Assembly: GCA_910577605.1 (NCBI GenBank)
Contig: CAJTON010000008.1
Coordinates: 1-16,110, forward strand
Direction of reading: 5' to 3'
Origin: an uncultured Butyrivibrio sp.
GTDB taxonomy: Bacteria; Bacillota; Clostridia; Lachnospirales; Lachnospiraceae
DNA: 16,110 nucleotides
The translations under genes and the position numbers were made by a program. Below are positions 14,775-16,110 of this stretch, piece after piece (the stretch's first letter is position 1; each line of letters starts with the position of its first letter). The notes below the pieces were generated by a model that had not been told where the DNA came from, did no database searches, and was given only the letters and a program-made list of their open reading frames with translations.

Positions 14775-14802
14775 TTTCGCATCCTTTTCCGTCAAATTTT
14801 TT

Positions 14803-14808
14803 ATTATA
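14803..14808 (-). promoter_or_regulatory. Possible -10 box of the GH9 unit inside the SDR terminator T-run
   Basis: A perfect TATAAT begins at the last base of the terminator's T-run. The best 17-bp-spaced -35 is only TTAAGG, inside the terminator loop region. The GH9 gene has just 38 bp of its own upstream DNA after the terminator, so its promoter must lie here or it depends on read-through. Confidence 0.3.
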
Positions 14809-14852
14809 AAAAAAGCCCCCCGTCGCCTTAACGTGAAAACTCCGGGAGGCTT
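14808..14852 (-). terminator. Intrinsic terminator of the SDR gene
   Basis: AAGCCTCCCG and CGGGGGGCTT arms (10 positions, one mismatch) are followed on the minus strand by seven T. It begins a few bases past the SDR stop codon and separates that gene from the GH9 unit. Confidence 0.8.
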
Positions 14853-14858
14853 AAATAC

Positions 14859-15605
14859 CTATGAACGCGCCATTCCGTCAACGCTCAGCGTAACGCCCGT
14901 AATGTAGGACGCCATATCCGACGCAAGGAAAACAAACGCGTTGGCAACGTCCTTCGGCGTGCCGAGCCTTCTTAAAGGTATGCGTGCTATCAGCGGCTCG
15001 ATGATCTCCTTCGGGACAGCCTGCATCATATCCGTATCGGTTATTCCGGGGGCAACCGCGTTCACCCTTATCCCCTTGGGCCCAAGCTCCCTCGCCAGCG
15101 ACAGCGTGAAACCGTTCACCGCGCACTTTGACGCGGGATACGCAACCCCCGCTCCTTGTCCGCATATACTGACCATCGAGCTTGTATTGATGATAACGCC
15201 GCTGCCCTTTTTTTCCATATAATCAACAACGGCGCGAGAGCAGTTGAAAATCCCCTTGACGTTCAGGTCCATTACTTTTTCAAACAACTCCTCGGTATAC
15301 TTGTCAAACGGCGTGCTTTCGGATATTCCGGCGTTATTCACAAGTATGTCTATCCCGCCGAATCGCTCCACTACCTTATCAAACTGCGCTTTCACGTCGC
15401 CGTAATCCGACAGCTTGGGCGTAATAGCCGACACCTCCGCGTCGGGATGCTTCTCCCTCAAAGACGCGAGCGCCTTGTCCGCCGTCTCCTCCCTTGACGC
15501 GCAGAGAACGACCTTCGCTCCTTCGTTGATAAACTCCTCAACGACGGCGTAGCCTATTCCCCTGCTGCCTCCCGTCACAATGGCAACCTTGTTTTTCAAT
15601 AACAT
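14859..15605 (-). CDS. Short-chain dehydrogenase/reductase (FabG-like)
   Basis: A 248-aa classical SDR. The NAD(P) Rossmann motif is VTGGSRGIG (10-18), NNAG is at 90-93, and the active-site set is N115, S143, Y156 and K160 (YPASK). The late motif is RVNAVAPGITDTDM (180-193), and the C-terminus ends in the typical YITGVTLSVDGM. The acidic-free Arg-containing loop after strand 2 (ASREE) suggests NADP preference (inference). It is close to 3-oxoacyl-ACP reductase and to sugar or polyol dehydrogenases; sequence alone does not choose, and there are no fatty-acid genes nearby. The ATG follows GAGGAGG by 8 nt. It is a single-gene unit with a promoter containing a dyad (15678-15706) and a strong terminator. 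Confidence 0.9.
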   Translation of the reverse strand: MLLKNKVAIVTGGSRGIGYAVVEEFINEGAKVVLCASREETADKALASLREKHPDAEVSAITPKLSDYGDVKAQFDKVVERFGGIDILVNNAGISESTPFDKYTEELFEKVMDLNVKGIFNCSRAVVDYMEKKGSGVIINTSSMVSICGQGAGVAYPASKCAVNGFTLSLARELGPKGIRVNAVAPGITDTDMMQAVPKEIIEPLIARIPLRRLGTPKDVANAFVFLASDMASYITGVTLSVDGMARS

Positions 15606-15677
15606 AGTAAAACCTCCTCTATGAAAAATTATATTTTATTTTTCCTCAAAATCACGTTACAATCTTACAATAAAAAT

Positions 15678-15706
15678 ATTTTACCATAAAATTATGGAAA
15701 AGTCAT
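15678..15706 (-). promoter_or_regulatory. Promoter of the SDR gene with an internal dyad
   Basis: On the minus strand: -35 ATGACT (15706-15701), 17 bp, -10 TAAAAT (15683-15678). The spacer contains the inverted repeat CCATAA-TT-TTATGG (15684-15697), a perfect 6-bp dyad where a repressor would block polymerase. The predicted leader is about 65-70 nt. A second TATAAT-like stretch lies nearer the gene but has no good -35. Confidence 0.5.
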
Positions 15707-15748
15707 TATTTTTGTGCGTATAGCCGGCTCCGGTATGTTTTCGGACAT

Positions 15749-15779
15749 AAAAAACCTCCCGATTCATCATCGGGAGGTT
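15749..15779 (-). terminator. Intrinsic terminator of the tRNA operon
   Basis: AACCTCCCGAT (15753-15763) pairs perfectly with ATCGGGAGGTT (15769-15779) around a 5-nt loop. The last stem bases run into six T on the minus strand. It lies 10 bp after the tRNA-Lys gene. Confidence 0.88.
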
Positions 15780-15788
15780 TCATTCGCG

Positions 15789-15861
15789 TGAGCCATTGGG
15801 GACTCGAACCCCGGACAACTTGATTAAAAGTCAAGTGCTCTACCACCTGAGCTAATGGCCC
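15789..15861 (-). tRNA. tRNA-Lys (anticodon TTT)
   Basis: Acceptor arms GGGCCAT / ATGGCTC (one G-T), D-arm AGCTCAGGTGGTAGAGC, anticodon stem CTTGA/TCAAG with loop CTTTTAA giving anticodon TTT, and T-loop TTCGAGT. The discriminator is A. No CCA is encoded. The outermost T-stem pair (C49, A65) is a mismatch. It is the last gene of the operon before the terminator. Confidence 0.95.
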
Positions 15862-15893
15862 ATATTAAATTGCAGGCTTCGCGTTCGCCCAAG

Positions 15894-15965
15894 CTGGGCT
15901 AGGTGGATTCGAACCACCGGATGCAGCAGTCAAAGTGCTGTGCCTTACCGCTTGGCGATAGCCCA
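15894..15965 (-). tRNA. tRNA-Gln (anticodon TTG)
   Basis: Acceptor TGGGCTA / TAGCCCA, whose weak U1-A72 first pair is typical of tRNA-Gln; anticodon stem CAGCA/TGCTG with loop CTTTGAC giving TTG; T-stem GGTGG/CCACC with loop TTCGAAT; discriminator G. No CCA is encoded. Confidence 0.95.
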
Positions 15966-15976
15966 AGATAAAAGAA

Positions 15977-16051
15977 GGTGGATATAGGGATTTGAACCCT
16001 AGGCCTCCAGAGCCACAATCTGGCGCGCTAACCAACTGCGCTATACCCACC
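15977..16051 (-). tRNA. tRNA-His (anticodon GTG)
   Basis: Acceptor GTGGGTA / TATCCAC with the extra G(-1) opposite C73 that marks tRNA-His; anticodon stem CCAGA/TCTGG with loop TTGTGGC giving GTG; T-stem TAGGG/CCCTA with loop TTCAAAT. No CCA is encoded. It lies 11 bp before tRNA-Gln. Confidence 0.95.
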
Positions 16052-16085
16052 ATGATGGTAAGTTGCTCCGGCTACGGCGGAGTAA

Positions 16086-16110
16086 TGTGCCCGAAGGGAT
16101 TCGAACCCCC
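16086..16110 (-). tRNA. Partial tRNA (3' part only), identity not readable
   Basis: The T-loop TTCGAAT, T-stem GGGGG/CCCTT, 3' acceptor strand CGGGCAC and discriminator A are visible; the anticodon lies beyond the window. The 5' acceptor strand should read GTGCCCG. An arginine tRNA would fit the acceptor, but this is only a guess. No CCA is encoded. Confidence 0.75.

Noticed and set aside
13966..14907. A 313-codon open frame on the plus strand, opposite GH9
   Set aside because: It is antisense to a clear GH9 lipoprotein gene, its translation is Arg-rich with no family motif, and it crosses the SDR terminator.
15865..16053. A 62-codon minus-strand frame in the tRNA cluster
   Set aside because: It is made of the tRNA-His and tRNA-Gln sequences; the short protein is the well-known artefact of translating tRNA genes.
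16060..16085. CTCCG/CGGAG hairpin between two tRNA genes
   Set aside because: Five base pairs in a tRNA spacer with no T-run; it is likely a processing spacer and too weak to call.
1..16110. CRISPR array, phage genes or a toxin-antitoxin pair
   Set aside because: No spaced direct repeats, structural phage proteins or small overlapping gene pairs were found on either strand.

Overview
The window reads as chromosomal DNA from a Clostridia-type Bacillota, probably a gut or rumen organism (inference). Supporting signs are AGGAGG-type ribosome sites 4-9 nt before most starts, sigma-A-like promoters with 17-bp spacers, intrinsic terminators with T-runs, occasional GTG/TTG starts, a GH130 mannoside phosphorylase beside a lipoprotein GH9 glycanase, and tRNA genes with no encoded CCA. 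No phage, transposase, CRISPR array or conjugation gene is visible.

Layout. Positions 1-394 (-) hold the start of an ankyrin-repeat protein that runs off the left edge. Positions 602-3145 (-) hold a membrane hybrid histidine kinase with two receiver domains, a clear promoter and a terminator. Positions 3265-4551 (-) hold an APH(3')-type phosphotransferase followed by a GNAT acetyltransferase, probably one transcript. From 4624 to 7140 come an AI-2E/PerM-family membrane protein (+), a membrane-anchored or secreted NucA/EndA-type nuclease (-) whose end overlaps it tail to tail, and a divergent GNAT acetyltransferase (+). Positions 7218-9232 (-) hold a PAS-GAF-GGDEF diguanylate cyclase and, downstream, a beta-carbonic anhydrase with its own promoter. 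Positions 9458-10828 hold a MATE efflux pump (+).

From 10937 to 15605 (-) lies a carbohydrate segment. Read in the direction of transcription it is an SDR oxidoreductase with its own terminator, a lipoprotein GH9 glycosidase tightly coupled to a small FMN-split-barrel protein, and a GH130_2 mannoside phosphorylase with its own promoter. Positions 15749-16110 (-) hold the end of a tRNA operon (partial tRNA, His, Gln, Lys) closed by a strong terminator.

Working together: the GH9 lipoprotein probably acts on beta-glycans outside the cell. The cytoplasmic GH130 enzyme would phosphorolyse imported beta-mannosides to mannose 1-phosphate. The kinase and the diguanylate cyclase are separate sensory proteins with no partner gene in the window. 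I found no convincing new multi-gene system. The best leads are the GH9 enzyme, which keeps its catalytic Asp/Glu motifs but lacks the family's conserved His-x-Arg; a three-codon upstream ORF that overlaps its start codon; a chromosomal APH(3')-like gene next to an acetyltransferase; and a dyad placed between the -35 and -10 boxes of the SDR gene.
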